This document shows positions 51,710-61,042 of a DNA stretch of 64,000 bases, piece after piece. Position 1 is the stretch's first letter. Each line of letters opens with the position of its first letter. This stretch comes from Acidovorax radicis N35 (lineage in GTDB: Bacteria; Pseudomonadota; Gammaproteobacteria; Burkholderiales; Burkholderiaceae_C): positions 186,001 to 250,000 of the forward strand of contig NZ_AFBG01000018.1 of the NCBI RefSeq assembly GCF_000204195.1, in the 5' to 3' direction. The notes under the pieces were generated by a model. The model did no database searches, was not told the DNA's origin, and saw only the letters and a program-made list of their open reading frames with translations. Position numbers and translations under genes: made by a program.

Positions 51710-52684
51710 TTACGCAGACACCAGCGCACTGAACCGAGCCAGGTCCACATTGCCGCCGCTGATGAGCACGCCCACCCGCTGGCCCTTGAGTTCATCGCGC
51801 ATGGCCCGCGCGGCTGCAAAACCCAGGCAGCCCGTGGGTTCCACGATGAGCTTCATGCGTTCGGCAAAGAACCGCATGCCGTCCACCAGCTGTTCGTCCG
51901 TCACGGTCAGGATATCGTCCACATCGCGCCGGATGATGGGGAAGGTGATGTTGCCCAGGTGCTGGGTCTGCGCGCCGTCGGCAATCGTCTGCGGGGTGTC
52001 GATGTGCACGATGGCGCCGCTGCGAAACGACTGCTGGCCGTCGTTGCCTGCTGCGGGTTCCACGCCATACAGCTTGGTGTGGGGCGATAGCGCCCGCGTG
52101 GCCAGGGCCGAGCCCGACAGCAGGCCTCCGCCACCCAGGCAGACGAAGAAGGCATCCAGCGGGCCCACCTCCTCGAACAGCTCCTTGGCCGCCGTGCCCT
52201 GGCCTGTCAGCACGTCGGCATGGTCGTAGGGCGGGATCAGGGTCAGCCCATTGCGTTCGGCCAGGTCGCGCGTGATCTGCTCGCGGTCTTGCGTGTATCG
52301 GTCGTAGAAAACCACGTTGGCGCCGTAGCCTTGGGTGGCGGCCACCTTGGCGGCAGGCGCGTCTTGTGGCATCACGATGGTGGCAGGGATGCCCAGCTCG
52401 CGCGCGGCCAGCGCAATGCCCTGTGCGTGGTTGCCGGACGAGAAAGCGACCACGCCCGCCTTGCGCTGCGCCGCGTCAAATTGGGCCAGTGCGTTGAACG
52501 CACCCCGGAACTTGAAGGCACCCATGCGCTGCAGGTTCTCGCACTTGAAGAACACCTGTGCACCCCACTCGGCGTTGATGGTGCGCGAGGCGAGCACGGG
52601 CGTGCGGTGGGCATGGCCTGCTATGCGGCCGGCAGCGGCCACCACGTCGTCGTAGGTAGGGAGAGCAGGAGGGGCAGTGGTCAT
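51710..52684 (-). CDS. Threo-3-hydroxyaspartate ammonia-lyase/serine-threonine dehydratase
   Basis: A 324-residue fold-type II PLP enzyme. FFKCENLQRMGAFKFRGAFNAL contains the PLP Lys (about residue 60), SSGNHAQGIALAARELG and GGGGLLSGSALATRA bind the cofactor phosphate. No C-terminal ACT domain is present, so it is not a classical IlvA; hydroxyaspartate lyase and serine racemase are the closest groups. A YheO-type regulator lies upstream and a DSD1 relic downstream, which favours hydroxyaspartate breakdown. The start at 52684 lacks a Shine-Dalgarno. Confidence 0.85.
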   Translation of the reverse strand: MTTAPPALPTYDDVVAAAGRIAGHAHRTPVLASRTINAEWGAQVFFKCENLQRMGAFKFRGAFNALAQFDAAQRKAGVVAFSSGNHAQGIALAARELGIPATIVMPQDAPAAKVAATQGYGANVVFYDRYTQDREQITRDLAERNGLTLIPPYDHADVLTGQGTAAKELFEEVGPLDAFFVCLGGGGLLSGSALATRALSPHTKLYGVEPAAGNDGQQSFRSGAIVHIDTPQTIADGAQTQHLGNITFPIIRRDVDDILTVTDEQLVDGMRFFAERMKLIVEPTGCLGFAAARAMRDELKGQRVGVLISGGNVDLARFSALVSA

Positions 52685-52885
52685 GGGAAGGGGCCGGTGG
52701 GATGAAAAAGAGGGTGGAGGTTGCCCAGTTCGGTGCAGGGCTGGTTGGGCTCCCATTGCGCTTCGCCAATAGACTGGGACTGTGCGGCGTCATCCACGAA
52801 CAGCCGGGTGCGGGGCAGCAGGCCGCTGATCTGGTGGGTGTCCTGCAGCAGAAGCTGGGCCTGCGTGCCGGGACGGGCAGGGCGA

Positions 52886-53584
52886 CTACTTGGCATCGCC
52901 GTACACCGTGGCACGCGAGACGCCCAAATGCTGCGCCACCACTTCCATCGCGCGGCGCACTTCCATGCAGCCCGAGTCCTTCAGCTCGCGCAGCAGGGCG
53001 CGCCGCTCTGCGGCCTTGAGCGCACGCGGTGCGGTGGACAGGCGCGCGGCAAACTGGTCGATGCGCTGGCGAATGGCATCGGCGCCCGCAGGGTCCAGCG
53101 ACTCGCTGAGCCCGGTGTCTCCATCGATGGACGTGAACTGGCCCACCACGCTTTGCAGGCTGCGAAACAGGGTGAGGTCCACGTTGAGGCACAGCGCTGC
53201 GATGTAGTTGCCCGCTGTGTCCTTGATGCCCACAGACGTGCTCTTGGCCTGGCGGCCGTCGGCAAACTGGTTGGCATAGTTGGCAATGACCTGCGGGTAG
53301 TCGGGGTCGGCAATCCGCGCCAGGCCCAGCTCGGTGGTGGGGTCGCCAACGCCACGGCCCGACAGGTTGTTGTGGATGGCGAGGATGGAATGCTTGGGGT
53401 CCAGCAAGTCATGCACCACCACCTCGCAAAATGGGGCAAAGGTGGCGGCCAGGCCTTGGGCGACCTGTTCGATCTGGCTCAGCAGTGCGGCCTGGTCGGG
53501 AGTGCGCTTCGGGGCGCGGGTGGTGGGTGCACGCTGGGCTGCGCCTGCGGGCGGGGGCAGTCGATTGGACTTCTTGTCTGGCAT
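52886..53584 (-). CDS. YheO-like PAS/HTH transcriptional regulator
   Basis: A 232-residue regulator. A Pro/Arg-rich N-terminus is followed by the YheO PAS domain (about 40-150, with FAPFCEVVVHDLLDPKHSILAIHNN and GNYIAALCLNVDLTLFRSL) and a C-terminal HTH ending LGVSRATVYGDAK. Relatives such as DauR control D-amino-acid catabolism. It lies about 200 bases before the dehydratase gene on the same strand, in line with a D- or hydroxy-amino-acid role. The promoter and an inverted repeat overlap its start. Confidence 0.88.
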   Translation of the reverse strand: MPDKKSNRLPPPAGAAQRAPTTRAPKRTPDQAALLSQIEQVAQGLAATFAPFCEVVVHDLLDPKHSILAIHNNLSGRGVGDPTTELGLARIADPDYPQVIANYANQFADGRQAKSTSVGIKDTAGNYIAALCLNVDLTLFRSLQSVVGQFTSIDGDTGLSESLDPAGADAIRQRIDQFAARLSTAPRALKAAERRALLRELKDSGCMEVRRAMEVVAQHLGVSRATVYGDAK

Positions 53585-53587
53585 TTC

Positions 53588-53619
53588 GACAATTTATCTA
53601 AAAATGGATAAATTGTCAA
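53588..53619 (-). promoter_or_regulatory. Promoter and operator of the YheO-like gene
   Basis: On the minus strand, TTGACA (53614-53619), a 17-base spacer and TAAATT (53591-53596). An 11-bp inverted repeat, GACAATTTATC (53588-53598) and GATAAATTGTC (53607-53617), lies across it. Transcription would begin at about 53584, the A of the start codon, so the message may be leaderless. A further AATTGTC half-site is at 53630-53636. Confidence 0.7.
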
Positions 53620-53814
53620 AATCTGGAAAAATTGTCTAAATGATGTCTGATCTGGCTGCCGAGGTGGACCCGTGCCGGGGGTTGCCGCACCTTGCCCGTG
53701 ACCGCCAGCCCCACTGCGCGCCGGTGTCACGTGGGCAGCTTCACCGCAGTGCTCGCGATGGATTGCCCACGCGGCCCTTGGCGCCTCTGGGCGTCAAGGG
53801 CCCCAGCCTATTCG

Positions 53815-56031
53815 TCAGGGCAGTTTGACGGCCGCCACGGCGTTGGACGTGGAGATGAAGAGCGTGGTGTCGCGCACGGCAAGGCCCCAGGGTTCGTCAA
53901 TGAGGCCGGGCAGGTCTCCCGCCGCAAATCCCTGGCCCCATGGCTGGCCCACCAGCGTGCTGACCTGGCCATCTGCCCCAATCTTGCGCACGACGCGATG
54001 GATGGGGTCACTCACATAGACGTTGCCCTTGGCATCGGCCGCCAGGTGCGCCCGGGAGTCGGAGAGTGCAGCAAGCTTTTCCACCGTCAGTTGTGCCTGC
54101 GATACCGGGCCGTCCACAAGTCCGGGCGGCACGTTAGCGCGGCCCGCCAGGGTGCTCACCATGCCAGCAGGCGTGATCTTGCGGATGGTGGGGCCCACGC
54201 CCGTGATGAAGTGGTAAACCCCATCCACCACATACAGATTGCCTGCCGGGTCCAGGGCCATGCTGCCCAGCCCTGCGAACAGCGCCGAACCGGCAGGGCC
54301 GTCTGCATGCCCCCGTGCGTTGGGGTTGCCTGCAAACAGGCTGACGGCACCGGTCGGGTTGATCTTGAAGATCACGCCTTGCAGCGACGATGCGTACAAG
54401 GTGCCCGCATCGTCGGCGACCAGGCCCGTGATGCCAAGATCCAGAAATGCTGGGATGGCATTTAACTGAGCGGACAGGTCCGCAAAAACTGCGACGTTGC
54501 CTGCGGGCGTGGCCTTCAGGATGCGCTTGAGAGAGTAGGAGTAGATGTTTCCGGCACCATCCACGGTGAGTGCTTCAGGGCCGCAGAAGGCGACTTCGTT
54601 GATTGGCCCCGTGATTTGCGAGCACGGGTTTTTAACCCTGCCCAGGGTGCCTACCATGCCATCCGGCTGAATGGTTCGAATAGCTGCGTTGTTACGGTCA
54701 CGCACATACAGGGTGCCTGATTTGCCCATGGCCAGCGCCCCCGGGCCGTCAAACCGGGCTGTGCTCCCGCTGCCATCGGCCCAGCCAGGGCTGGGTGCCG
54801 TTCCCACTTTCAAGTCGGCAGCGCCATCGCGGGGGTAGCGGTGGATCAGTGCGTAGCTTTGGAAACTGCTGGACGCGCTGCTTTCGGTGACGAGGAAGCG
54901 CCCTTGGGCATCCACCGCGAGGCGTTTGGCAGCGCAAAAGGCAGGCGGCAGGCCATCGGCGCCGAAGGCGCAGTCCGCTGCGCGCCGCACGGTGGTGACG
55001 GAACCATCGGCAGCGATCTCGCGCAGCGGCGTGCCCAGGTGCCTGTCCAGCACAAATATCCGGTTGGAGCGGTCTATGGCAATGGCTTGCAGTTCGCCAA
55101 ACTTGGCCGCTGATGCCGAACCGTCCACATGGCCAGCGTTGCCCTGGGCCACGGTGCCTGAGAGCACCGTGGCCCGTCCACCGAACGCAAATTTGCGCAC
55201 CACATGGTCGTTGGGATCGGCGGCGTACAAGGCCCCGGCGGAGTCGGTCGCCAATTGCACCGGGTAGAAGCGCGCAGGGTTGTTGCGCCCTTGTCCTGGC
55301 GTCGGAATCTGGCTGACCTTGAACACCACGGTGCTGACCACGCCGGCTGGTGTGATTTTGCGGATGGGGTTGCCCGTGGGCTCGGCAGGCAGGGTCTGCG
55401 TCAAAGGTGCCCATTCAGAGACATAGACATTGCCATCTTTGTCCACGGCAATGCTGGTGGGGCTGCACAACGTTGCCGCCGTGCCCGTGCCATCGGCATT
55501 GCCGCACACGCCCTCCTGGCCTGCCAGCGTGGTGACGTTGCCGGAAGCGTCGATCTTGCGCACCAGGTGGTTGCCGGTGTCGGCCACATAGGTGTTGCCC
55601 GCCGTGTCCACGGCCACGGCCTGCGGCGCGTTGAAGCGTGCGGCGGTGCCTGCGGCGTCCAGATACCGTGGCCCCGGGCTGCTGGCATCGCTGCGGGTGG
55701 GGCCGCCGCCCGCGAAGGTGGTGAGTTGCCCGGTGGGCGAAAGCCTGCGAATGGTGTGGTTGCCCGGATCGGCGATCAGTACATCGCCGGTGGGTGTCAG
55801 TGCCATGCCGCCGCTCTCGGTGCTGAGCTTGGCTGCGGTCCCTAGGCCATCCTGCGTGCCCGGCCCCTCGGTCGTACCGGCCAGAAGGGCAAGGGGAGTG
55901 GATGGGGGCGGAGGCGGCGGCGGGGGCGACGTGTCGCCAGAGCCTCCGCCGCAGGACACGAGCGCCGCAACGGCCAAGGAGGCCAACAGCGCCATGGGCG
56001 GCCGAGGGACACTAAACAGGGAACCTTGCAT
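53815..56031 (-). CDS. NHL-repeat lipoprotein 1
   Basis: A 738-residue exported protein. The N-terminus has a hydrophobic signal and a lipobox ALVSC, with Cys27 followed by a Gly/Ser then Pro-rich linker. The rest is a beta-propeller of NHL repeats, each with the pattern of DSAGNLYVAD-, GNHTIRRL- and VSTLAG-like elements, about twelve in all. AAAGGAAC lies before the ATG. It probably binds polymers or signal molecules at the cell surface. Tandem with a paralogue at 56160. Confidence 0.87.
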   Translation of the reverse strand: MQGSLFSVPRPPMALLASLAVAALVSCGGGSGDTSPPPPPPPPSTPLALLAGTTEGPGTQDGLGTAAKLSTESGGMALTPTGDVLIADPGNHTIRRLSPTGQLTTFAGGGPTRSDASSPGPRYLDAAGTAARFNAPQAVAVDTAGNTYVADTGNHLVRKIDASGNVTTLAGQEGVCGNADGTGTAATLCSPTSIAVDKDGNVYVSEWAPLTQTLPAEPTGNPIRKITPAGVVSTVVFKVSQIPTPGQGRNNPARFYPVQLATDSAGALYAADPNDHVVRKFAFGGRATVLSGTVAQGNAGHVDGSASAAKFGELQAIAIDRSNRIFVLDRHLGTPLREIAADGSVTTVRRAADCAFGADGLPPAFCAAKRLAVDAQGRFLVTESSASSSFQSYALIHRYPRDGAADLKVGTAPSPGWADGSGSTARFDGPGALAMGKSGTLYVRDRNNAAIRTIQPDGMVGTLGRVKNPCSQITGPINEVAFCGPEALTVDGAGNIYSYSLKRILKATPAGNVAVFADLSAQLNAIPAFLDLGITGLVADDAGTLYASSLQGVIFKINPTGAVSLFAGNPNARGHADGPAGSALFAGLGSMALDPAGNLYVVDGVYHFITGVGPTIRKITPAGMVSTLAGRANVPPGLVDGPVSQAQLTVEKLAALSDSRAHLAADAKGNVYVSDPIHRVVRKIGADGQVSTLVGQPWGQGFAAGDLPGLIDEPWGLAVRDTTLFISTSNAVAAVKLP

Positions 56032-56159
56032 GGTGGTGTTCCTTTGGGATGAATAAAGGGGTCTGGAACGTGCGGCGGGGGCCGCACGCCGGTGTGTCGA
56101 TGTGACGATCTGCCATAGCGCATCGGGCGGCGCTGGGCCGCGCTGCGCGCGTGGCAGGC

Positions 56160-58388
56160 TCACTGCGCCGGCAGCTTCACCTGTGCCACGGCGTTGGGCA
56201 TGGAGAAATAGAGCATGTTGTCGCGCACCGCAATCCCAGCCGGCCGGTGGATGAGGCCTGGAGGATCGCCCGCCGCAAAGCCGGATGCGCCGAACTGCCC
56301 CACCAGCGGGCTGACCCGGCCGTCCGGAGTGATGCGGCGGACCACGTGGTGGGCGCCGTCGGTGATGTAGACATTGCCCTGCGCGTCCACGGCAAGCGCG
56401 GCCGTCTGCTGCGGGTACCTGAAGCCCAGGTCCACCGTGAACACTGCGGCGGCGCCAGTGCCGTCCGCGTAGCCCGGCGCAGCCGCGGGGTTGCCTGCCA
56501 GGGTGCTGACCATGCCCGACGGTGTGATCTTGCGGATGGTGGGTCCGATCTTGTTGACTTCGTGGAACAGGCCGTCAACCACATACACGTTGCCGGCCGC
56601 ATCTGTGGCCATGTTGCCCAGTGCGGAAAACTGCGCCGCCGCACCCTGTCCGTCCGCATGCCCGACGGTGCCCAGGCTGCCGGCGAGCAAGGTCACCTCG
56701 CCCTTGGCATCGATCTTGTGAATGGTGCCTTTGAACGTGGACACGTAGACATTGCCCGTCCGGTCGGCGGCGATGCCCGAGGCCACGCTGGTGAAGAAGG
56801 TCGGTACCTTGTCCAGCAGAGGCTTGAGGTCCGCCCACAGCGCCGTCTGGCAAGCGCTGGTCTTGAAAACGCGCGCTTCCTGGAGGGTGTAGAGAGCGCC
56901 TGCGCCATCGGTGGCCAGGGGCGCGGTAAAACTGGAGAGCACCTCGCTGCCCAGCCCGCCCACCGTGGTGCAGTGCCCGCCCGGTGTACCCAAGGTGCGC
57001 ACCACGCCGTCCGGCATCACGGTGCGCAGCGACCGGTTGCCGTCATCGCGCACGTACAGCGTGCCCGAAGGGCTCCACGCCAAGGCACCTGGGGCGTCAA
57101 ACCGGGCGCTGCCGCCCTGGCCGTCGTCCGCGCCCGGCGCGGAGGCAAGGCCGGCCACCAGGGTCGACGTACCCTGGGGTGAGTAGCTGCGCAGCTGCGA
57201 GTACTGGAACGTGTTGCCTTGCATCCCGTATTCGGAGACAAGGAAGCTGCCATCAGGCCTGACCGTCATCTGGTTGGCGAGGCACAGGCTGCCCGGCGCA
57301 CGGGACTCGGTGCATCCCTGTGCGCGCACCAGAGTGGTTGCGCTTCCGTCGCTGCCAATGCGACGGATGGCCGGCAGGCCCGTGTTGTCCAGCACGAACA
57401 GGCGGTCTGCCGCGTCGAACGCCATCGCCTTGAAGGCGCCGAACTTCGCCTGCGAGGCCGTGCCGTCCGTGGTGCCCTGGTTGTTGGGGCCGACGGTGCC
57501 CGACACCACAGTGGCCTGGCCGTCGGTCGCATACCGGCGCACCACGTGGTCGTTGGGGTCGGCGGCATACAGGGCGCCCGTGGAGTCGGTGGCCAGATGT
57601 ACCGGGTAGTAGATCTGGATCGGGGGGCCGGAGAAAAAGATGGACGTCGGGTACTCACTGGCCTTGCTGGTCAGTGTGCTCACCTGGCCGGTGGTGGAGA
57701 TCTTGCGGATGGGATTGGCGGCGGACAAGGTGGTCGACGACGGCCTGGTTTCCGCCACGTACACGGTACCGGCCTTGTCCACGGCAATGCTGGAAGGCCG
57801 GCAGAACGTCGCGGTGTCGGACGTGCCATCCTGGTTGCCGCACACGCCCGGCTTGCCAGCCAGAGTGGTCACCGCTCCGGTGGGGCTGATCCTGCGCACC
57901 AGGTGGTTTTCCGTGTCGGCCACATACATGTTGCCGGCGGTGTCCACCGCGACCGCCTTGGGCTGGTAGAAGCGGGCAGCGGGGCCGTCGCCGTCGGCAT
58001 GGTTGGACACGGCGCCGGTGCGCACCCAGCCGCCACCTCCTGCCACGGTGGTGATGTGCGCGGAGCCGGCGTTGAGCTTGCGCACCCGGTGGTTGCCCGT
58101 GTCCAGGAAGACCACGTCACCTTGGGGCGTGACGGCCATGCCCCCCACATCGACCCCCACGCGGGCGACGCCCGGGGCGGGCCCGTCCTGGGTGCCCGCG
58201 CCATCGGCATTGCCCGCCAGCAGCGACAGGGCCGTGGCCGGGGCCGGAGGAGGGGGTGGAGGGGGAGGCGGGGCCGAAGGCCCCGAAGAATCCCCGGAAC
58301 CCCCGCCGCAAGCATTGAGCAACGTGACCACCAATGCGGCCAGCGCGCCAACGCGCCTGAGCCGATCCCTGGATGAAATGCCAGACAT
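56160..58388 (-). CDS. NHL-repeat lipoprotein 2 (paralogue)
   Basis: A 742-residue paralogue of the downstream gene: lipobox TLLNAC (Cys27), a GGGSGDSSG then poly-Pro linker, and a similar series of NHL repeats (for example GNHRVRKLNAG, VDTAGNMYVADTENHLVRRI, TDGAHHVVRRI). The start at 58388 has GGGAG upstream. The pair shows a tandem duplication that has diverged; a 130-bp gap separates them. Function unknown; surface-exposed propeller likely. Confidence 0.87.
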   Translation of the reverse strand: MSGISSRDRLRRVGALAALVVTLLNACGGGSGDSSGPSAPPPPPPPPPAPATALSLLAGNADGAGTQDGPAPGVARVGVDVGGMAVTPQGDVVFLDTGNHRVRKLNAGSAHITTVAGGGGWVRTGAVSNHADGDGPAARFYQPKAVAVDTAGNMYVADTENHLVRRISPTGAVTTLAGKPGVCGNQDGTSDTATFCRPSSIAVDKAGTVYVAETRPSSTTLSAANPIRKISTTGQVSTLTSKASEYPTSIFFSGPPIQIYYPVHLATDSTGALYAADPNDHVVRRYATDGQATVVSGTVGPNNQGTTDGTASQAKFGAFKAMAFDAADRLFVLDNTGLPAIRRIGSDGSATTLVRAQGCTESRAPGSLCLANQMTVRPDGSFLVSEYGMQGNTFQYSQLRSYSPQGTSTLVAGLASAPGADDGQGGSARFDAPGALAWSPSGTLYVRDDGNRSLRTVMPDGVVRTLGTPGGHCTTVGGLGSEVLSSFTAPLATDGAGALYTLQEARVFKTSACQTALWADLKPLLDKVPTFFTSVASGIAADRTGNVYVSTFKGTIHKIDAKGEVTLLAGSLGTVGHADGQGAAAQFSALGNMATDAAGNVYVVDGLFHEVNKIGPTIRKITPSGMVSTLAGNPAAAPGYADGTGAAAVFTVDLGFRYPQQTAALAVDAQGNVYITDGAHHVVRRITPDGRVSPLVGQFGASGFAAGDPPGLIHRPAGIAVRDNMLYFSMPNAVAQVKLPAQ

Positions 58389-58654
58389 GAAAACTCCCAG
58401 ATATCGTTCGTTAGTGACACCATGCAGCTATGGCGGCAGAGGCACAACAGTAGCGCCTCATTAGAAAATGAGGCGCAAAAAGGAAGGTCTAGGGCTCAAA
58501 TCGTTTCAAACAGAAACACAATTCTTCGCCAAGCCCGTCAAGCGCATGCGTGGGTCGCCCAAAAGGCTGCTGGGTCGCCCAAGGCAATTGCTTTGGTGTA
58601 GCAAGTTCGGCAGGGGAGTTGCAGAGGTTTGTTGCGCCACGCTCTGGGCTTTTG

Positions 58655-59488
58655 TTAGGAGCGGGCGGAATCTTCAGTAACAAAGAACGCGTCCAGCACC
58701 GGCATCAGCCCTGGAAACTCCTGCGCAAACCGATCCCGGTTCACAAAATATGCCTCGCAGGCCACCGCAAAGAACTCGGACTGCGATGTGGCCCCATACG
58801 CGTCCAGCCAGGGTCGTTCGGCGCCAAAGCGCTCGGCCAGGATCACACGCTCGCGGAACTGTTCATAGGCCGGCTCCCAGGCATTCCACCAAGCCTCGTA
58901 GGCAGCGCGGCCGGTGCGTGCACCCAGGAAACCAGCGGGCAACGGTGGGCAGCCATTGGCCTCGCCGCTGCGCATGTCGAGCTTGTGAACGAACTCGTGC
59001 ACCACCACGTTGTGGCCGCGCTCAGTGTTCTCACGCCCGTTGGAGGCGTGCTCCCAGCTGAGCATGATGGGGCCGCGTTCCATGGCCTCGCCCAGCAGCA
59101 CCTGCGTGTGTTCATGCACCACGCCGGCTTCGTCCACCGTCTTGCGGCGTGCCACCGCCTCGCCGGGGTGCAGCACGATGGTCACGAAATCGTCGTACCA
59201 GTCCAGCGCCTTCGCCGGGTCGCCCCAGTGCAGCAGGGGCAGGCAGGCCTGCGCCGCAATGTCGATGGCCATGGCGTCGGTCACCACCAGGCCGTGGGCA
59301 CCGTGGAATTCCTTGTGGTGCAGGAAGAGGGCGCTGAGCGCGCGCAGTTTGGCCTGGTCATGCAGCGACAGCGCCGCCAAAAAGGGGTAGCGCCGGAGGG
59401 TCTGCAGCCACAGGGCGGCGGAGATGTCGGGCACAGGGGCCACCGTGGCGCGGACACGGCTCCAGAGCCGGTTGAAAAGAGGTGGCAT
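58655..59488 (-). CDS. mtfA: Zinc-dependent peptidase MtfA
   Basis: A 277-residue protein of the MtfA family. HEFVHKLD at 164-171 carries the metal ligands His164 and His168 and the catalytic Glu165; QSEFFAVACEAYF contains the candidate third ligand. In E. coli MtfA is a soluble aminopeptidase that binds Mlc and affects the PTS. The ATG at 59486-59488 is used. The 58389-58654 gap has a short repeat (TGGGTCGCCCAA twice, at about 58553 and 58571) and no gene I can support. Confidence 0.9.
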   Translation of the reverse strand: MPPLFNRLWSRVRATVAPVPDISAALWLQTLRRYPFLAALSLHDQAKLRALSALFLHHKEFHGAHGLVVTDAMAIDIAAQACLPLLHWGDPAKALDWYDDFVTIVLHPGEAVARRKTVDEAGVVHEHTQVLLGEAMERGPIMLSWEHASNGRENTERGHNVVVHEFVHKLDMRSGEANGCPPLPAGFLGARTGRAAYEAWWNAWEPAYEQFRERVILAERFGAERPWLDAYGATSQSEFFAVACEAYFVNRDRFAQEFPGLMPVLDAFFVTEDSARS

Positions 59489-59524
59489 GGCGATCGAGCA
59501 GCGGGAAGTGAAACCCCGCACAGT

Positions 59525-60334
59525 TCAGGATCGCTCGTACTTGGGGGCCAGGGGCTGCCGTTCCAAGCCCGCGCGGGACAAACGCAGTATTTCCGCGCGG
59601 GGCGGGAATGCTGCAGCGTCCCAGTCGCTCAGCACCACGCGCTGCAGGTTCGAAGCCAGCTGATGGTCGGCTGGGCGGTGGGTGTGCCCGTGGACCAAGG
59701 TGTTTGCTTGGGCCGCCTGCAGCCAGGCGATGGCTGCGGGGCCGTCTACGTCGGCGTAGGTGACGCCGGACTGCTTGCGCGCCTCGCTCTCCTGGCGGAT
59801 GCCGCGTGCCTGCGCACGGCGGGTGGCCAGGGGCTGTGCCAAAAACTGCTGTTGCCATTCGGCGCTGCGGGCCTGCAAACGAAAGCGCTGGTACTCGACA
59901 TCGTCCAGGCACAGCAGGTCGCCATGGCTGAGCACGAAGCGCTGACCAGCGAAGGTCAACACGGTCGGGTCTGCCAGGCCCGTGATGCCACACTGCGCAA
60001 GGAACGCTGGGCCCGCCAGAAAGTCGCGGTTGCCGTGCATGAAATACACGGGCAGGCGCTGGGCTGCCGCCCTGAGGGCCGCGCAGCCCTCGGCCTCGAA
60101 GCTGCCGGTCTCGGCAATGGCGTCGTCGCCCACCCAGACCTCGAACAGATCACCCAGGATGAAGAGGGCATCCGCTTCGGTGGTTGCCAGGTAGTGCTGC
60201 CACGCGGCCACAGTGGCGGGCTCGCTGGCCTGCAGGTGCAGGTCCGAAATGAATTCGACCGTGCGCCAGTGCGAGGGAGCGGCAAGCTCCTCGAACCGGG
60301 GCACGGTCGTCACGGCGGGGCCTGAATGGTTCAT
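59525..60334 (-). CDS. lpxH: UDP-2,3-diacylglucosamine diphosphatase LpxH
   Basis: A 269-residue calcineurin-like phosphoesterase of lipid A synthesis; it makes lipid X from UDP-diacylglucosamine. Metal motifs are FISDLHLQ, GDLFEVWVGDD, HGNRDFL, LSHGDLLCLDD and HGHTHRP. The N-terminus is a little longer than usual. It sits 36 bases before mtfA on the same strand and after the cyclophilin gene ppiB. Confidence 0.92.
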   Translation of the reverse strand: MNHSGPAVTTVPRFEELAAPSHWRTVEFISDLHLQASEPATVAAWQHYLATTEADALFILGDLFEVWVGDDAIAETGSFEAEGCAALRAAAQRLPVYFMHGNRDFLAGPAFLAQCGITGLADPTVLTFAGQRFVLSHGDLLCLDDVEYQRFRLQARSAEWQQQFLAQPLATRRAQARGIRQESEARKQSGVTYADVDGPAAIAWLQAAQANTLVHGHTHRPADHQLASNLQRVVLSDWDAAAFPPRAEILRLSRAGLERQPLAPKYERS

Positions 60335-60423
60335 TCCTTGCGCTGCAGCGTGCAACTGGCGGCCGACACTGGCGCGGCCTCGGCGGCAGACGCCGAGCAA
60401 GGGCCGCCCCGCTGCGAGGGCGT

Positions 60424-60487
60424 CGTCCCCCTTCCCGCAGCGCGCAGCGTTGCGTGAGAAAGGAGAAAGCGCGCAGCGCCACAGGGG
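60424..60487. repeat. REP/BIME-like palindromic element, second copy
   Basis: GTCCCCCTTCCCGCAGCG, a central GAGAAAGCGCGCAGCGCC and CAGGGGGATG. Same family as 2829-2883. It lies between lpxH and ppiB. Confidence 0.55.
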
Positions 60488-60497
60488 GATGCCATGC

Positions 60498-61004
60498 TCA
60501 GAGGGCGACGGCCTTCTCGATGATCACGTCTTCCTTCGGCACGTCGTCGTGGAAACCCTTGCGGCCGGTCTTCACGGCCTTGATCTTGTCCACCACGTCG
60601 GCGCCGCCAACCACCTTGCCGAACACGGCATAGCCCCAGCCCTGGGCCGAGGGGGCGGTGTGGTTCAGGAAGCCGTTGTCGGCCACGTTGATGAAGAACT
60701 GGGCTGTGGCCGAGTGCGGGTCGCTGGTGCGGGCCATGGCCACGGTGTAGTTGGCGTTCTTGAGGCCGTTGTTGGCTTCGTTCTCAATAGGCGCGTCAGA
60801 GTTTTTCTGGTTCATGCCGGGCTCAAAACCGCCGCCTTGCACCATGAACCCGGGGATCACGCGGTGGAAGATGGTGTTGTTGTAGTGGCCCTTGTTCACA
60901 TACGACAGGAAGTTGGCCACCGACTTGGGGGCCTTGGCTTCGTCGAGTTCGAGGGTGATGACGCCGTAGCCGGCAATGTGCAGTTCGACTTGGGGGTTGC
61001 TCAT
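60498..61004 (-). CDS. ppiB: Peptidyl-prolyl cis-trans isomerase, cyclophilin type (cytosolic)
   Basis: A 168-residue cyclophilin without signal peptide. [35 protein letters not shown] and [18 protein letters not shown] carry the active-site Arg, Phe and Gln residues. It folds proteins in the cytosol. Adjacent to a secreted paralogue, from which it is separated by about 38 bases. The pair is probably an old duplication. Confidence 0.92.
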   Translation of the reverse strand: MSNPQVELHIAGYGVITLELDEAKAPKSVANFLSYVNKGHYNNTIFHRVIPGFMVQGGGFEPGMNQKNSDAPIENEANNGLKNANYTVAMARTSDPHSATAQFFINVADNGFLNHTAPSAQGWGYAVFGKVVGGADVVDKIKAVKTGRKGFHDDVPKEDVIIEKAVAL

Positions 61005-61042
61005 GGCAAGGTTCTTTCGATCAATGAATCAACAAAAAGGGA

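Noticed and set aside
58468-58680. Possible small gene on either strand between NHL protein 2 and mtfA
   Set aside because: The frames have no ribosome site or recognisable motif, and the region includes a short direct repeat.
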